Shown here piece after piece: positions 55,024-64,000 of a stretch of 64,000 bases of DNA. Position 1 is the first letter of the stretch; each line of letters opens with the position of its first letter. The notes under the pieces are model-generated. The model was given only the letters and a program-made list of their open reading frames with translations, made no database searches and was not told where the DNA came from. Origin of the DNA: an uncultured Erythrobacter sp. (GTDB lineage Bacteria > Pseudomonadota > Alphaproteobacteria > Sphingomonadales > Sphingomonadaceae); the NCBI GenBank assembly GCA_947498065.1, contig CANMIS010000004.1:124001-188000 (forward strand), in the 5' to 3' direction. Position numbers and translations under genes: made by a program.

Positions 55024-55233
55024 ATGGCCTCGGGTAAAGAAACATCGCCGACTGACGCAGCGGCGCAAAACACAAAAAGCGCGAAAGCCGCGGACCAACC
55101 GCAATGGGCCGACGGGCTTAAGCAGTTGTACGATTCCGTGGTCGAAGAACCGCTGCCTGACAGCTTTAAGGATCTGCTGTCTCAGCTGGATGCCGCCGAC
55201 GCAGATGATGCCAACCAGAATGGGAATGGCTAA
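55024..55233 (+). CDS. nepR: NepR anti-sigma factor
   Basis: 69 residues from ATG 55024, preceded by AGGAT. NepR core WADGLKQLYDSVVEEPLPDSFKDLLSQLD forms the two helices that clamp EcfG or phospho-PhyR. A longer frame to 54853 would overlap the promoter and was rejected. Its stop overlaps the ecfG start by one base (TAATG), giving coupled synthesis of the anti-sigma and sigma pair. Confidence 0.93.
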   Translation: MASGKETSPTDAAAQNTKSAKAADQPQWADGLKQLYDSVVEEPLPDSFKDLLSQLDAADADDANQNGNG

Positions 55234-55844
55234 TGTCGGTCGAGACCCGCAGTCCTTCAGAAAAAGCCGATTTTAAGCGCGAGCTGACCGAGGTAGTTCC
55301 GCATTTGCGCGCCTTTGCGCGCGGCCTGTGCGGCCGTCCCGACATGGCCGATGATCTCGTTCAGGAGACGCTGCTGAAGGCATGGGCCGCGCAGGAACGG
55401 TTTGAACCGGGCACATCCATGCGCGCCTGGACTTTTGTGATCCTGCGCAATGCCTATCTCACCGATATGCGGCGCAACCGTTTTCGCGGTGATTATGATG
55501 AGACGGTGGCAGAACGGATTTTGACTGCGCCCGCCGGACAGGAGGAACCGATCCACCTGTCCGACATGCACCGCGCGCTGCTGACGCTGCCGCCGGAACG
55601 GCGCGAGGCCTTGCTATTGGTCGGCGCGGGCGGGTTCTCTTACGAGGAAGCTGCGCAAATATGCGGCTGCGCCGTCGGCACAATCAAAAGCCGCGTGGGC
55701 CGCGCCCGCTCCACGCTCAACGACATGCTGGCGGAGGGCAATATTCCGCAACGCTCAATCGAGGATGAGACCGCGCATCGCGCCATCCTTGAAGAACTGG
55801 ATGATGTTGCCGCTGGCAATGGCGAAACCGCGAAGATCGACTAA
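55233..55844 (+). CDS. ecfG: EcfG, general stress response sigma factor (ECF15 group)
   Basis: 203 residues. Sigma region 2 (residues 20-85, LCGRPDMADDLVQETLLKAW and the RAWTFVILRNAYLTDMRR promoter-melting segment) and region 4 (about 110-165, LPPERREALLLVGAGGFSYEEAAQICGCAVGTIKSRVGRAR). It drives GGAAC-N16-CGTT promoters, including the one in front of its own operon, giving positive feedback. Normally held by NepR. Confidence 0.94.
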   Translation: MSVETRSPSEKADFKRELTEVVPHLRAFARGLCGRPDMADDLVQETLLKAWAAQERFEPGTSMRAWTFVILRNAYLTDMRRNRFRGDYDETVAERILTAPAGQEEPIHLSDMHRALLTLPPERREALLLVGAGGFSYEEAAQICGCAVGTIKSRVGRARSTLNDMLAEGNIPQRSIEDETAHRAILEELDDVAAGNGETAKID

Positions 55845-55972
55845 TTCCGGCGAATTGCTTGCGCCTGCCCCATACGCGCCTAACGGCCTAAAATCTCAAC
55901 TTCGCACATCCGGCGCTTGGCGCGGCTTTGCAGTCCTGCAATAAGGCCAGCGACCGACTGGAATTGCCTGAA

Positions 55973-57157
55973 ATGACGAGCGAAACACCCGATCCAAACG
56001 CGAGCGAGCCGAGCGTCACCCCTGCGTCCAGCAGGCGGCTGGCCTTTGCCGAGCAGGAAGTGCGTCTGGTGTCGGCGCTGGTCTTGCTCATCGGGATTGG
56101 CCTGTTCCTCGCCCTGCCATTTGTTCTGTCGATTGGTTCGGTGGTGTTCCTGCCGCTGGTCACAGCGATATTGCTCACCATCCTGCTGTCGCCGCTGGCG
56201 GACAGAATGGCGCGGATCGGCCTGCCTAATGTGCTTGCATCCTTGGGCTCACTACTAGCATTCTTAGCCGTCGTGCTGCTCGCGCTCGCGCTGGTGCTTC
56301 AGCCTGCCCTCGCCCTGTTCGACACACTGCCTGCCATTACCGAGCAAGTTGGCGCGCGCTTTGCGGAGCTGCGCGATCAGTTCGAATGGCTCGCAATCAT
56401 CAACCGCGAGCTGGGCGAATTGCTGGGCGAATCTGGCACCCGCGAAGTTGTGCTCGCCACCCCTACACTGCTCGAACAGATTGCCTGGTCGACCCCCAGC
56501 GTGTTGATCGAGGTTTTGATCACTCTGCTAATGACGTTCTTCATGATTGAGGCGCGCGTGCGGCTGAGGCGGCACCTGCTGTTTGATCGCTCCAGCTTTG
56601 GCTCCAGCGTGAAGGCCGCGCGGGTGCTGCGCGAGGTTCAGGACCGGGTCGCCGCCTATATTCTCACCGTTGGCTTCATCAACGCTTGCGTCGGCGTGGT
56701 TGTCGCGCTGGGCGCATGGGCGCTGGGTGTGGAGGCGCCGATCATGTGGGGCGGGCTCGCCGCGATCCTCAATTTCGTGCCCTATATCGGGCCAATCGCG
56801 ATGGCCGCCCTGCTGGGTATGTTTGGCATCGGCACCGCAGACACTGTGTTCCTCGGACTGGTCCCGGTCACCGCTTACATCGTGCTGCACACGGTGGAGG
56901 CGAATGTCGTCACGCCATCCATTCTGGGCGCGCGCTTCACCATGAACCCGGTGATGATCTTACTTGCCCTGTCCTATTTCACGTGGATCTGGGGCGTGCC
57001 GGGCGCACTGCTATCGGTGCCAATCCTGCTGACGCTCACCGCTCTGTTCGACCATATCGGCCGCCCCAATCTGATCGGCTTTGTGTTTGGCGAGCCTCTG
57101 TTTGGCAGCGAGCTGTTCAACCGCGGGCTTGAAGAGGAAGCCGGCCCAGCGGGCTAG
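55973..57157 (+). CDS. AI-2E/PerM family transporter
   Basis: 394 residues from ATG 55973. About eight membrane helices, with the family block GVVVALGAWALGVEAPIMWGGLAAILNFVPYIGPI and the C-terminal EANVVTPSILGARFTMNPVMI. The family contains both the AI-2 exporter TqsA and permeases with other roles, so substrate is open. It follows ecfG on the same strand after about 128 bases. Confidence 0.85.
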   Translation: MTSETPDPNASEPSVTPASSRRLAFAEQEVRLVSALVLLIGIGLFLALPFVLSIGSVVFLPLVTAILLTILLSPLADRMARIGLPNVLASLGSLLAFLAVVLLALALVLQPALALFDTLPAITEQVGARFAELRDQFEWLAIINRELGELLGESGTREVVLATPTLLEQIAWSTPSVLIEVLITLLMTFFMIEARVRLRRHLLFDRSSFGSSVKAARVLREVQDRVAAYILTVGFINACVGVVVALGAWALGVEAPIMWGGLAAILNFVPYIGPIAMAALLGMFGIGTADTVFLGLVPVTAYIVLHTVEANVVTPSILGARFTMNPVMILLALSYFTWIWGVPGALLSVPILLTLTALFDHIGRPNLIGFVFGEPLFGSELFNRGLEEEAGPAG

Positions 57158-57169
57158 CCGCGCAAGCCT

Positions 57170-58477
57170 TCAATCCTTGGACCGGTCCACCGTGCTGGTC
57201 ACCGCCACGTTCATCGTGACATTGGCCAAAGTGCGCATGATATCGGGCAGCATTTCCACCGCCACCAGCAAAGCTAGCGGCTCAATGGGGACGCCCATGG
57301 CGAGCGCAATCGGACCAATCGACACCACGAAACTGATCGAGCCGGGCAGGCTGACAGAGCCGATGGAGATGATCACCGCCACGCCAATACCGATCAGCAT
57401 CAGCGGCCAGGACACCTCGATCCCCGCCAGGCTCGCGACATAGAGCGCCACCGCCATATTCATCGCCACGCTGGTCGCGCGGAAAATCGCCACCGCCAGC
57501 GGCAGGACAAACTCGCTGGTTTCCTCTCGCAAGTTCAGGCGCGCCGCGCTGTCGAGCATGGCCGGCAGGCTGGCGAGCGAGCTTTGGGTTGAGACTGCGA
57601 CAGCCTGGGCCGGCAGCACCGCTTTCGCAAAGCGCAGCGGGCTGACCCCGCCCAGCGCCCATGCCATCAAATAAGCGAGTACCAGGATGAAACCGCCCAT
57701 TGCGGAGACGACCAGAATGTAATGCGCCAGCGTCGCAAACGCGCCCCCGCCGCTTTTGAGGCCCACTCCAAAGGCGAGAGCAAACACGCCGAGCGGCGCG
57801 ATCCACAGCACCCAGCCGATGATCATCAGCATTGTGTTGGCCAGCGCATGGAAAAAGCCGAGCATCCGCTCGCTCTGATCCTTCGGCAGGCGCGTCACAG
57901 CGACCGCAAAGAGAGCGAAGAATATGGTGAGCGGCAGCATTGCCGTTTCCGCCGCGGCGGCGATGATATTAGGCGCGATCAGCGAGGCCAGAAAATCCAG
58001 CACACCGGGCACTTGCTGCTCACCATCGGGCACGGCCGCCAAAAATCCGCTCGCGCTGTCAGGGATCGGCAGAGCGCCAAGCACGATCGGCATCATCAGA
58101 GCAGTGAACAATCCGCCCGCAATCAGCACCGCAAACACAAGCGCCAAGAACCGCCGCGCCGCCGCGCCCGCCCGCGCCGCCTCGGCCATTTGCGCAATGC
58201 CCAGCACCAGCAGCGCCGCAACCAGCGGAATGATCGTCATCTGCAGCGCCCGCAGCCACAGACTGCCGGTCAGCGCGATAATCTGCTGAAGCCAGTCAGC
58301 GATCCCGCCGCCCGCCAGAACCATGCCCAGCAGCAAGCCTGCGACCAGCCCGGCAAATGTCAGCGCCACTGGCAGACGGATAGAGGCCAGCTCGTAACGC
58401 TGCCCGCTCGTGGCTGCTGCGCTTTGGCCTTCAACTTCGCTCAAATTCTGTCCCCTTTGGGCCTTGCGCCCTTCCAT
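57170..58477 (-). CDS. Dicarboxylate/amino acid:cation symporter (DAACS family)
   Basis: 435 residues from ATG 58477. The GltPh-type plan with eight helices and two re-entrant loops is recognisable: SLWLRALQMTIIPLVAALLVLG, the serine-rich loop AVSTQSSLASLPAML, and the NMAVALYVASLAG and SVSLPGSISFVVSIGPIAL blocks. Likely substrates are C4-dicarboxylates or glutamate/aspartate. An in-frame extension to 58699 would overlap glmM and was not used. Confidence 0.82.
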   Translation of the reverse strand: MEGRKAQRGQNLSEVEGQSAAATSGQRYELASIRLPVALTFAGLVAGLLLGMVLAGGGIADWLQQIIALTGSLWLRALQMTIIPLVAALLVLGIAQMAEAARAGAAARRFLALVFAVLIAGGLFTALMMPIVLGALPIPDSASGFLAAVPDGEQQVPGVLDFLASLIAPNIIAAAAETAMLPLTIFFALFAVAVTRLPKDQSERMLGFFHALANTMLMIIGWVLWIAPLGVFALAFGVGLKSGGGAFATLAHYILVVSAMGGFILVLAYLMAWALGGVSPLRFAKAVLPAQAVAVSTQSSLASLPAMLDSAARLNLREETSEFVLPLAVAIFRATSVAMNMAVALYVASLAGIEVSWPLMLIGIGVAVIISIGSVSLPGSISFVVSIGPIALAMGVPIEPLALLVAVEMLPDIMRTLANVTMNVAVTSTVDRSKD

Positions 58478-58570
58478 TCGTGCGATAACCGCGCCAGAAG
58501 CGCCTGACAAATCGGCTTTTGCCCCGCGCACATTCGCAGCGGCGCTTTCATGGAGAGAACAGAAACAGCC

Positions 58571-59908
58571 ATGGCACGCAAATTCTTCGGCACAGACGGC
58601 ATCCGTGGCCGCACGAACAGCGATGTAATGACATCGCAAATGGCGATGAAAGTGGGACAGGCAGCGGGCGCTCACTTCATGCGCGGCAAGCACCGCCACC
58701 GGGTTGTGATCGGCAAGGATACGCGCCTGTCCGGCTATATGATTGAAAGCGCGCTGGTCGCAGGCTTCACCAGTGTCGGCATGGATGTGATCATGACCGG
58801 CCCAATCCCGACCCCAGCGATCGCGCTGCTGACCCGCGAAATGCGCGCCGACCTGGGCGTGATGATTTCAGCCAGCCACAACCCTTATGAAGACAATGGC
58901 GTCAAACTGTTCGGCCCGGACGGCTTTAAGCTGTCCGACGAGGACGAAATGCAGATCGAGAAGCTGCTCGATATGGAACCGGCGCTGGTCGATGCCCCGC
59001 AAATTGGGCGCGCGCGGCGGATCGAGGATGCCCGCGGGCGCTATATCCACGCGGTCAAGCAGTCGGTCTCTGACGAGGTCAGCTTTGACGGGCTGAAGGT
59101 TGTGGTCGATTGCGCCAATGGCGCGGCTTATGAAGTGGCTCCATCAGCGATTTGGGAACTCGGCGCACAGGTCATAACGGTCGGCGTTGACCCCAATGGC
59201 ACCAATATCAATGACGGCGTCGGCTCCACCGCGATTGAGGCACTGCAAGCCAAAGTCGTTGAGGAACAGGCGCATATCGGCATCGCTTTGGATGGCGATG
59301 CAGACCGGCTGATTGTCGTGGACGAGAAAGGCCGCGCGGTTGATGGCGACCAGATTATGGCTCTGATCGCGACCCGCATGCACGAAAAGGGCGCGCTGAC
59401 CGGCGGCGGCGTGGTGGCCACTGTCATGTCCAATCTGGGGCTAGAGCGGCACCTGCAATCGCACGGTCTCACGCTGGAGCGGACCAAGGTCGGTGATCGC
59501 TATGTGCTGGAGCGCATGAAAGAGGGCGGCTTTAATGTCGGCGGCGAGCAATCGGGTCATATGATCCTGCTCGATCACGCAACCACCGGCGATGGCACAG
59601 TTGCCGCGCTGCGCGTGCTCGCCAGCCTGGTGCGCGCTGATAAGCCGGCCAGCGAACTGCTGCATGTGTTCGATCCGGTCCCGCAATTGCTCAAAAACGT
59701 GCGCTATTCCGGCGGAAAGCCGTTGGAGAACGACGCCGTTAAACAGGTAATCAGCGAGGCTGAAACGGAGCTGGAAGGCAAAGGTCGGCTGGTTATCCGC
59801 CCATCCGGCACCGAGCCGGTGATCCGCGTGATGGCGGAGGGCGACGACAGCGCCCAAGTCGAGGCCGTGGTGGACCGCATTTGCGACGCCGTGCGCGCCG
59901 CCGCATAA
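58571..59908 (+). CDS. glmM: Phosphoglucosamine mutase
   Basis: 445 residues, the exact family length. Phosphoserine S102 in [12 protein letters not shown], metal loop DGDADR (in [10 protein letters not shown]), sugar-binding GGEQSGH and phosphate-binding RPSGTEP near the C-terminus are all intact. Converts glucosamine-6-P to glucosamine-1-P for peptidoglycan and LPS. Divergent from the symporter gene, 93 bases apart. Confidence 0.97.
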   Translation: MARKFFGTDGIRGRTNSDVMTSQMAMKVGQAAGAHFMRGKHRHRVVIGKDTRLSGYMIESALVAGFTSVGMDVIMTGPIPTPAIALLTREMRADLGVMISASHNPYEDNGVKLFGPDGFKLSDEDEMQIEKLLDMEPALVDAPQIGRARRIEDARGRYIHAVKQSVSDEVSFDGLKVVVDCANGAAYEVAPSAIWELGAQVITVGVDPNGTNINDGVGSTAIEALQAKVVEEQAHIGIALDGDADRLIVVDEKGRAVDGDQIMALIATRMHEKGALTGGGVVATVMSNLGLERHLQSHGLTLERTKVGDRYVLERMKEGGFNVGGEQSGHMILLDHATTGDGTVAALRVLASLVRADKPASELLHVFDPVPQLLKNVRYSGGKPLENDAVKQVISEAETELEGKGRLVIRPSGTEPVIRVMAEGDDSAQVEAVVDRICDAVRAAA

Positions 59909-59931
59909 GCCTCAGCCAGGAGGAAAAGACC

Positions 59932-60156
59932 ATGCTGGAAATGCGCCCCGATTGCGAGAAATGCGGCACTGACTTGCCCGCCGAGGCACCCGGCGCGTTC
60001 ATCTGCAGCTTTGAATGCACATTCTGCGCTGAATGCGCCGACGCGCAGGATGATCAATGCCCCAATTGCGGCGGCGAATTGATGGACCGGCCCACCCGCG
60101 CAAAGGCTCTGCACGCAAAATATCCGCCCAGCACGGAGCGCAAGTTTAAAGGATGA
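59932..60156 (+). CDS. DUF1272-type small zinc-binding protein
   Basis: 74 residues with a strong ribosome site CAGGAGG before ATG 59932. Four CxxC-like cysteine pairs (CEKC, CSFEC/CTFCAEC, CPNC) suggest a double zinc-ribbon, as in DUF1272 proteins of unknown function. It lies 23 bases after glmM and overlaps thiD by four bases, so it is in the same transcript. Confidence 0.85.
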   Translation: MLEMRPDCEKCGTDLPAEAPGAFICSFECTFCAECADAQDDQCPNCGGELMDRPTRAKALHAKYPPSTERKFKG

Positions 60157-60971
60157 ACGAGAACACACCGCCTGTCCCGCCGCGCATTCTGGCGATTGCC
60201 GGGTCCGATTCCTCCGGCGGCGCAGGCATTCAGGCCGATATCAAAACCATCACCATGCTGGGCGGCTATGCGATGACCGCCATTACCGCGGCGACCGCGC
60301 AAAACAGCGTTGGTGTGCAGGCGATCATGCCACTGTCTGGAGACTTTGTCGCCAAGCAGATCACCAGCTGCATCAACGATATCGGTGTCGATGCGATCAA
60401 GATCGGCATGCTGCATGATGCCGACATTATCGCCCATGTGGCAGGCGCGCTGGAGCTGGTCGACAGCCTGGTGCCGGTGGTGCTGGACCCGGTTATGGTT
60501 GCAACCTCCGGGGCGACCCTGATCGCGGATGAGGCGATTGAGATCATGCGTGAACGGCTGTTCCCGCGCGCCACCATCATCACCCCAAACTTGCCAGAGC
60601 TAGAGCATCTGGTCCGCCGCAATCTTGGCGACACGCGCCTGATCGAAGGCGCAGCCGAAGAGCTGATCCGGGCCCATGGCTGCGACGTGCTGGCGAAAGG
60701 CGGGCACACAGAGGACGCGCGCATTATCGATATTCTGGTGCGCTCTGGCGAAGTGCCCAAGCACTTTGCCCAAGCCAAGATCGACACCCCCCACACGCAC
60801 GGCACCGGCTGCACTCTGTCATCCGCCATTGCGGTGCTGCTGGGCCACGGCCAGCCGCTCGAAAGCGCGGTCCGGCTGGGCCAGAGCTTTGTCCGACAAG
60901 CCATCGAAGCCGCGCCGGGGTATGGTCTTGGAAATGGGCCGCTCGGTCATCAGGCGGTGCGCAGCCTATGA
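60153..60971 (+). CDS. thiD: Hydroxymethylpyrimidine/phosphomethylpyrimidine kinase
   Basis: 272 residues, ribokinase fold. Signatures: ILAIAGSDSSGGAGIQADIKTI, the DPVMVATSG segment and the C-terminal THGTGCTLSSAIA anion hole. Phosphorylates HMP and HMP-P for thiamine synthesis. Starts in an ATGA overlap with the DUF1272 gene and ends in an overlap with the desaturase gene. No other thi gene is present in the window. Confidence 0.95.
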   Translation: MNENTPPVPPRILAIAGSDSSGGAGIQADIKTITMLGGYAMTAITAATAQNSVGVQAIMPLSGDFVAKQITSCINDIGVDAIKIGMLHDADIIAHVAGALELVDSLVPVVLDPVMVATSGATLIADEAIEIMRERLFPRATIITPNLPELEHLVRRNLGDTRLIEGAAEELIRAHGCDVLAKGGHTEDARIIDILVRSGEVPKHFAQAKIDTPHTHGTGCTLSSAIAVLLGHGQPLESAVRLGQSFVRQAIEAAPGYGLGNGPLGHQAVRSL

Positions 60972-61864
60972 TGGAGCCGGTCATCCGAGTGGATGGCCGC
61001 GAAGCCGACCCAATGCGGGGCCGCGTGCGGATCGATTGGCCAAAGGCTCTGTGGAACGCTGGCATGCTGGGCGGAACATTGGCTGCGCTGTTTATGGCGA
61101 GCCTACCCGCCATCGCACTGTTCCTTGGGCTCACTTATTTTACGCTGCTGATCGGTCACAGTGTCGGCATGCACCGGATGATGATCCACCGGACCTTCAA
61201 AGCCCCCAAATGGCTCGCCAGAACGCTGATTTACATCGGCACAATAGTCGGTGTTTCTGGCCCATCCGGGATCATCCGCATTCACGACACCAGAGATTGG
61301 GCGCAGCGCGAGCCGCAATGCCACGACTTCTTCGCGCATCGCCGTTCATTAGCTCAGGATCTCGCGTGGAACCTGTTTTGCAAATTTGAATTTGAGCGCC
61401 CTCCCAAGGTAACAATCGAGCCTGAAATCGCCGCAGATCCGTTCTACCGACTGCTCGATGCGACTTGGCGATTGCACCAAATCCCGCTCGCCATCGCCCT
61501 CTATTGGACAGGCGGCTGGGCCTTTGCTCTCTGGGGCGTCTGCGCCCGCGTGTTCGTGAGCACGGCAGGCCATTGGACCATCACCTACTTCTGCCACAAC
61601 CCCGGCCCAGGCCGCTGGCTAGTGCGCGATGCGGGCATTCAAGCCTCCAACCTGCCGGGCCTTGGCCTGCTCACCTATGGCGAGTGCTGGCACAACAATC
61701 ACCACGCTTTTCCCGAGTCCGCACGGATCGGCATTGAGCCAGGACAGGCCGATCCGGGCTGGTGGGTGATCGCCAATTTGGAACGCCTAGGCCTAGCCCA
61801 TGACGTCGGAGCCCCGCGCGAGCACGACGGCCGCGAAGACTTGGTTGAGCGAAATAGTGCGTGA
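60968..61864 (+). CDS. Acyl-CoA desaturase-like membrane protein with altered second histidine box
   Basis: 298 residues. The first box (HSVGMHRMMIHR) and last box (ECWHNNHHAFP) of the delta-9 desaturase family are present. At the place of the usual HRxHH box the protein reads IRIHDTRDWAQRE, with a further HDFFAHR after it. The family is right, but either it uses a different set of ligands or its activity differs from classical stearoyl-type enzymes. It overlaps thiD by four bases. Confidence 0.78.
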   Translation: MMEPVIRVDGREADPMRGRVRIDWPKALWNAGMLGGTLAALFMASLPAIALFLGLTYFTLLIGHSVGMHRMMIHRTFKAPKWLARTLIYIGTIVGVSGPSGIIRIHDTRDWAQREPQCHDFFAHRRSLAQDLAWNLFCKFEFERPPKVTIEPEIAADPFYRLLDATWRLHQIPLAIALYWTGGWAFALWGVCARVFVSTAGHWTITYFCHNPGPGRWLVRDAGIQASNLPGLGLLTYGECWHNNHHAFPESARIGIEPGQADPGWWVIANLERLGLAHDVGAPREHDGREDLVERNSA

Positions 61865-61892
61865 TGCGCTGCCCGTAGGCCGCATCATCCCC

Positions 61893-62765
61893 CTAGCGTT
61901 TAAGCTCGTAAAAGTCGGAGATATGCGACCACGCTTCATCGGCGGTTTCGCACCAATGGAACAGCTCGAGGTCTTTCTTTGAAATCGTGCCTTCCTCGGC
62001 GATCGCTTCAAAATTGACCACCCGGTTCCAGAAATCCTTGCCGAACAGCAGGATCGGAATGGGCTGCATCTTGCCGGTCTGGATCAGCGTCAGCAGTTCG
62101 AAGAACTCATCAAATGTACCAAACCCGCCCGGGAACACCGCAACCGCCCGCGCGCGCATCAGGAAGTGCATTTTGCGCAGTGCGAAATAGTGGAAATTGA
62201 GGCTGAGATAGGGCGTCACATAGGAATTGGGCGCTTGCTCATGCGGCAAAATGATATTCAGCCCAATCGATTCAGCCCCGGCATCCGAGGCCCCGCGATT
62301 GGCCGCTTCCATGATCGACGGGCCGCCGCCAGAGCACACAACAAACTGCCGCTTGCCGTCTTCCACGATCCCTTTTTCCGAGACCATTTTGGCAAGCTTA
62401 TGCGCCTCGGTGTAATATTTCGACTTTGCCGCCAGGCTGGCTGCGACCTTCTGCTCATATTCGCTGCCGTTCTTGGCCGCCTCAACCTTCGCGTCCGCTT
62501 CTTCAGGTGAAGGAATTCGCGCCGATCCATACATCACCAGAGTGGAGCCAACGCGCGCCTCGTCGAGCAGCATTTCCGGCTTCAAAAGCTCCAGCTGGAA
62601 ACGCACCGGGCGCAGCTCATCACGCAGCATGAAATCAACATCGCGAAACGCCAGCTTATAAGCGGGATGCTCTGTCTGAGGTGTGTGGTCAGGCGCTTCT
62701 TCAGCGAAGCGGGTTTCCTGCTCTGCGCGGTAAAACTTGCGATCTGTGAGGTCTTTTTCAGTCAT
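61893..62765 (-). CDS. LOG-family protein (lysine-decarboxylase-like Rossmann protein)
   Basis: 290 residues from ATG 62765. Motif PGGFGTFDEFFE (PGGxGTxxE) and SGGGPSIMEAANRGA mark the LOG/TIGR00730 fold, whose members hydrolyse cytokinin or other nucleoside monophosphates. The N-terminal ninety residues are an extension seen in the longer bacterial group. The frame extends to 62972 but the upstream part overlaps the next gene's start region. Confidence 0.82.
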   Translation of the reverse strand: MTEKDLTDRKFYRAEQETRFAEEAPDHTPQTEHPAYKLAFRDVDFMLRDELRPVRFQLELLKPEMLLDEARVGSTLVMYGSARIPSPEEADAKVEAAKNGSEYEQKVAASLAAKSKYYTEAHKLAKMVSEKGIVEDGKRQFVVCSGGGPSIMEAANRGASDAGAESIGLNIILPHEQAPNSYVTPYLSLNFHYFALRKMHFLMRARAVAVFPGGFGTFDEFFELLTLIQTGKMQPIPILLFGKDFWNRVVNFEAIAEEGTISKKDLELFHWCETADEAWSHISDFYELKR

Positions 62766-62886
62766 ATCAACGCCCTTAGGCGCACAGCCCAGCGCGGGCA
62801 AGGACGCAGCCAAAAGTTGGCGCGCAAGAAATGGCCACTTTGATTGGGTAAGCCGCTCAGCTAGACGAAAGCTCACCTGACGGAGC

Positions 62887-63537
62887 ATGCAATTGATCGC
62901 CCACCTACATTTCGCGCCCCTTGCAAAAGCGTTTGGAGTAACGGCAGGTTCAGCCTGCCTGCTTTCTGCCAACGTCGCGACCGTTCAAATTCCCGCTGAG
63001 CAAGCAGAGGCACTTCAGCGCTTTAAGTTGGACACTGACTACGCCTGCCAAACAACCGCAAACGGCCTTCAAGGATGCTGGGACGTGCCAGTGTGTGCAA
63101 GGCTTGGCGATACGTCACGCCGGACAATTATCGAGTTTACCGCGGGCGGCTTCTTCCTGAGCCACAATGTGCAGTACAACAGCGCCGGCTGCAACGATGG
63201 GGATGTCATGTTCGTGCAAACTCAAACCCCGCCGGATGAGTGGGAGATGATGTACAAGGTAATGGATCGCAAGCTCAGCTCTGGCGGACGAACGATGATC
63301 TACCAGGACATATTCTTCACAAGCCGTGCACGCGCGATGACAGGCGAGACGCTGGGCTTTAAGATCGAGGCTGGGCAATTGTGCTTCTTGCCATCACAAA
63401 TCACGCCGAACGGCTTCACCACTCTGAGCGATGGGCTGCTCGGCAAATGGCAGTATGAGGAAGAATACTTCTTCAGCGGGCAGCATTTGCAAGACATGAC
63501 AGCATGCCTCTCGAGGTCCGCCCCTGCCAGCGGCTAG
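62887..63537 (+). CDS. Hypothetical secreted protein
   Basis: 216 residues. A hydrophobic N-terminal segment (about 14-30) could be a signal peptide or anchor. The remainder is rich in aromatic residues and contains several cysteines (CQTTANGLQGCW, CARLG, CNDGD), which suggests disulfides in the periplasm. No known domain recognised. Divergent from the LOG-family gene. Confidence 0.55.
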   Translation: MQLIAHLHFAPLAKAFGVTAGSACLLSANVATVQIPAEQAEALQRFKLDTDYACQTTANGLQGCWDVPVCARLGDTSRRTIIEFTAGGFFLSHNVQYNSAGCNDGDVMFVQTQTPPDEWEMMYKVMDRKLSSGGRTMIYQDIFFTSRARAMTGETLGFKIEAGQLCFLPSQITPNGFTTLSDGLLGKWQYEEEYFFSGQHLQDMTACLSRSAPASG

Positions 63538-63648
63538 CCAGAGTCCCCCCGCCACGCCACGCCGCTTGCTCTAAGGCGCGCTATCCGTTAGTTTTCTTTT
63601 CAGGTCCTCGCGAGAACACGCGCGCGAGAGGAAAAGAAAGAGTTGAGT

Positions 63649-64000
63649 ATGGCGGATCTGTCTCCGCCGGACGGTTTTAAAAAGGCTGGCAGAAAAAGGG
63701 GACGCAAGTCCGGTAAAGTAGCCGATTTTCGCTACAAACGCGCCCACCAGCCCAATGAAAGCAGTCACCCCGCCCATGGTCGGCCGGGTGCACATTCACG
63801 CGGCAAAAACGCGGGCGGACGCTCGCATCGCCCCAATGAGGCCTATGCTGCGCTCGACCTTGGCACCAACAATTGCCGGCTGCTGATTGCGCGGCCTTCG
63901 GGCAAGGATTTCACCGTCATTGACGCGTTCAGCCGAGTGGTGAAGCTTGGCGAGGATCTCGCCAGCACTGGCCGCCTGTCTGATGAGGCGATGGACCGCG
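63649..64000 (+). CDS. Ppx/GppA family phosphatase, N-terminal part (cut by window end)
   Basis: Frame from ATG 63649 (GAGAGGAAAAG upstream) runs off the right edge after 117 codons. The exopolyphosphatase/pppGpp phosphatase nucleotide-binding start YAALDLGTNNCRLLIARP appears only after about 67 residues. The stretch before it is basic and rich in R, K, H, G and N, an extension not found in E. coli Ppx or GppA. Acts on polyphosphate or (p)ppGpp. Confidence 0.85.
   Translation, partial: MADLSPPDGFKKAGRKRGRKSGKVADFRYKRAHQPNESSHPAHGRPGAHSRGKNAGGRSHRPNEAYAALDLGTNNCRLLIARPSGKDFTVIDAFSRVVKLGEDLASTGRLSDEAMDR

Noticed and set aside
1-64000. Search for CRISPR arrays, insertion sequences, integrases and prophage genes
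   Set aside because: No direct-repeat arrays, transposase or integrase frames, or attachment duplications beside the two tRNAs were seen.

Overview
The window comes from a high-GC alphaproteobacterium, very probably Sphingomonadales and most likely Erythrobacteraceae (Erythrobacter/Altererythrobacter-like). The taxon is inferred from several features: a PhyR–NepR–EcfG general stress response locus, a split cobalamin-dependent methionine synthase behind an ArsR–methyltransferase fusion, two large Xanthomonas/Caulobacter-type TonB receptors, class I PHA synthase with a phasin, and a BciA-like divinyl chlorophyllide reductase. No insertion sequence, prophage or CRISPR array was seen. The DNA is dense, mostly operonic chromosome.

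Layout. 1–5 kb: end of an unknown membrane protein, then the glycine cleavage operon gcvT-gcvH-gcvPA-gcvPB (minus strand) behind a tandem glycine riboswitch. 5–12 kb: a beta-lactamase-fold lipoprotein, then an ArsR/methyltransferase fusion-metF-metH(N)-metH(C) operon whose promoter carries a palindrome between its -35 and -10 boxes. 12–19.7 kb: a plus-strand sugar operon (GH42 beta-galactosidase, Gfo/Idh/MocA oxidoreductase, aldo/keto reductase, TauD-like dioxygenase) facing a minus-strand pair of a BciA-like reductase and a sodium/solute symporter. 19.8–36.7 kb: an alginate utilisation locus with carbohydrate porin, kdgK, DEH reductase, hexuronate MFS transporter, kdgF, PL17 and PL6 alginate lyases, a FadR-type GntR regulator and two TonB-dependent receptors.

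36.8–44.6 kb: tRNA-Thr and tRNA-Cys, a thioesterase, a crotonase, a stand-alone winged-helix protein, a membrane-anchored LuxR-type protein, an aminotransferase, phaC, and a phasin with a histone-H1-like N-terminus under TGCA-palindrome operators. 44.7–51.7 kb: clpS, a DUF427 protein, lptF-lptG, a GNAT enzyme, an acidic lipoprotein, a fatty acid desaturase and a second GNAT-like protein. 51.7–57.2 kb: general stress response locus (single-domain receiver, phyR, HWE-type membrane kinase, nepR, ecfG) and a PerM/AI-2E family transporter. 57.2–64 kb: a dicarboxylate-type symporter, glmM, a small zinc-ribbon protein, thiD, a second desaturase, a LOG-family protein, an unknown secreted protein and the start of a Ppx/GppA phosphatase.

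How the parts work together. In the alginate locus the receptors and porin would bring oligomers across the outer membrane, PL6 and PL17 would cut them to monomer, and the MFS transporter would carry uronate across the inner membrane. KdgF, the reductase and KdgK would then yield KDPG; an aldolase (eda) must lie outside the window. The most notable regulatory signal is a shared element (core ATTGGTAT) that sits exactly 38 bases upstream of a TTGACA box at three alginate promoters (PL6 operon and both receptors). A fourth copy overlaps the likely promoter of the gntR gene itself. Other regulatory signals are a symmetric, probably bidirectional EcfG promoter between the kinase and nepR, a candidate small RNA beside phyR, and phasin operators.
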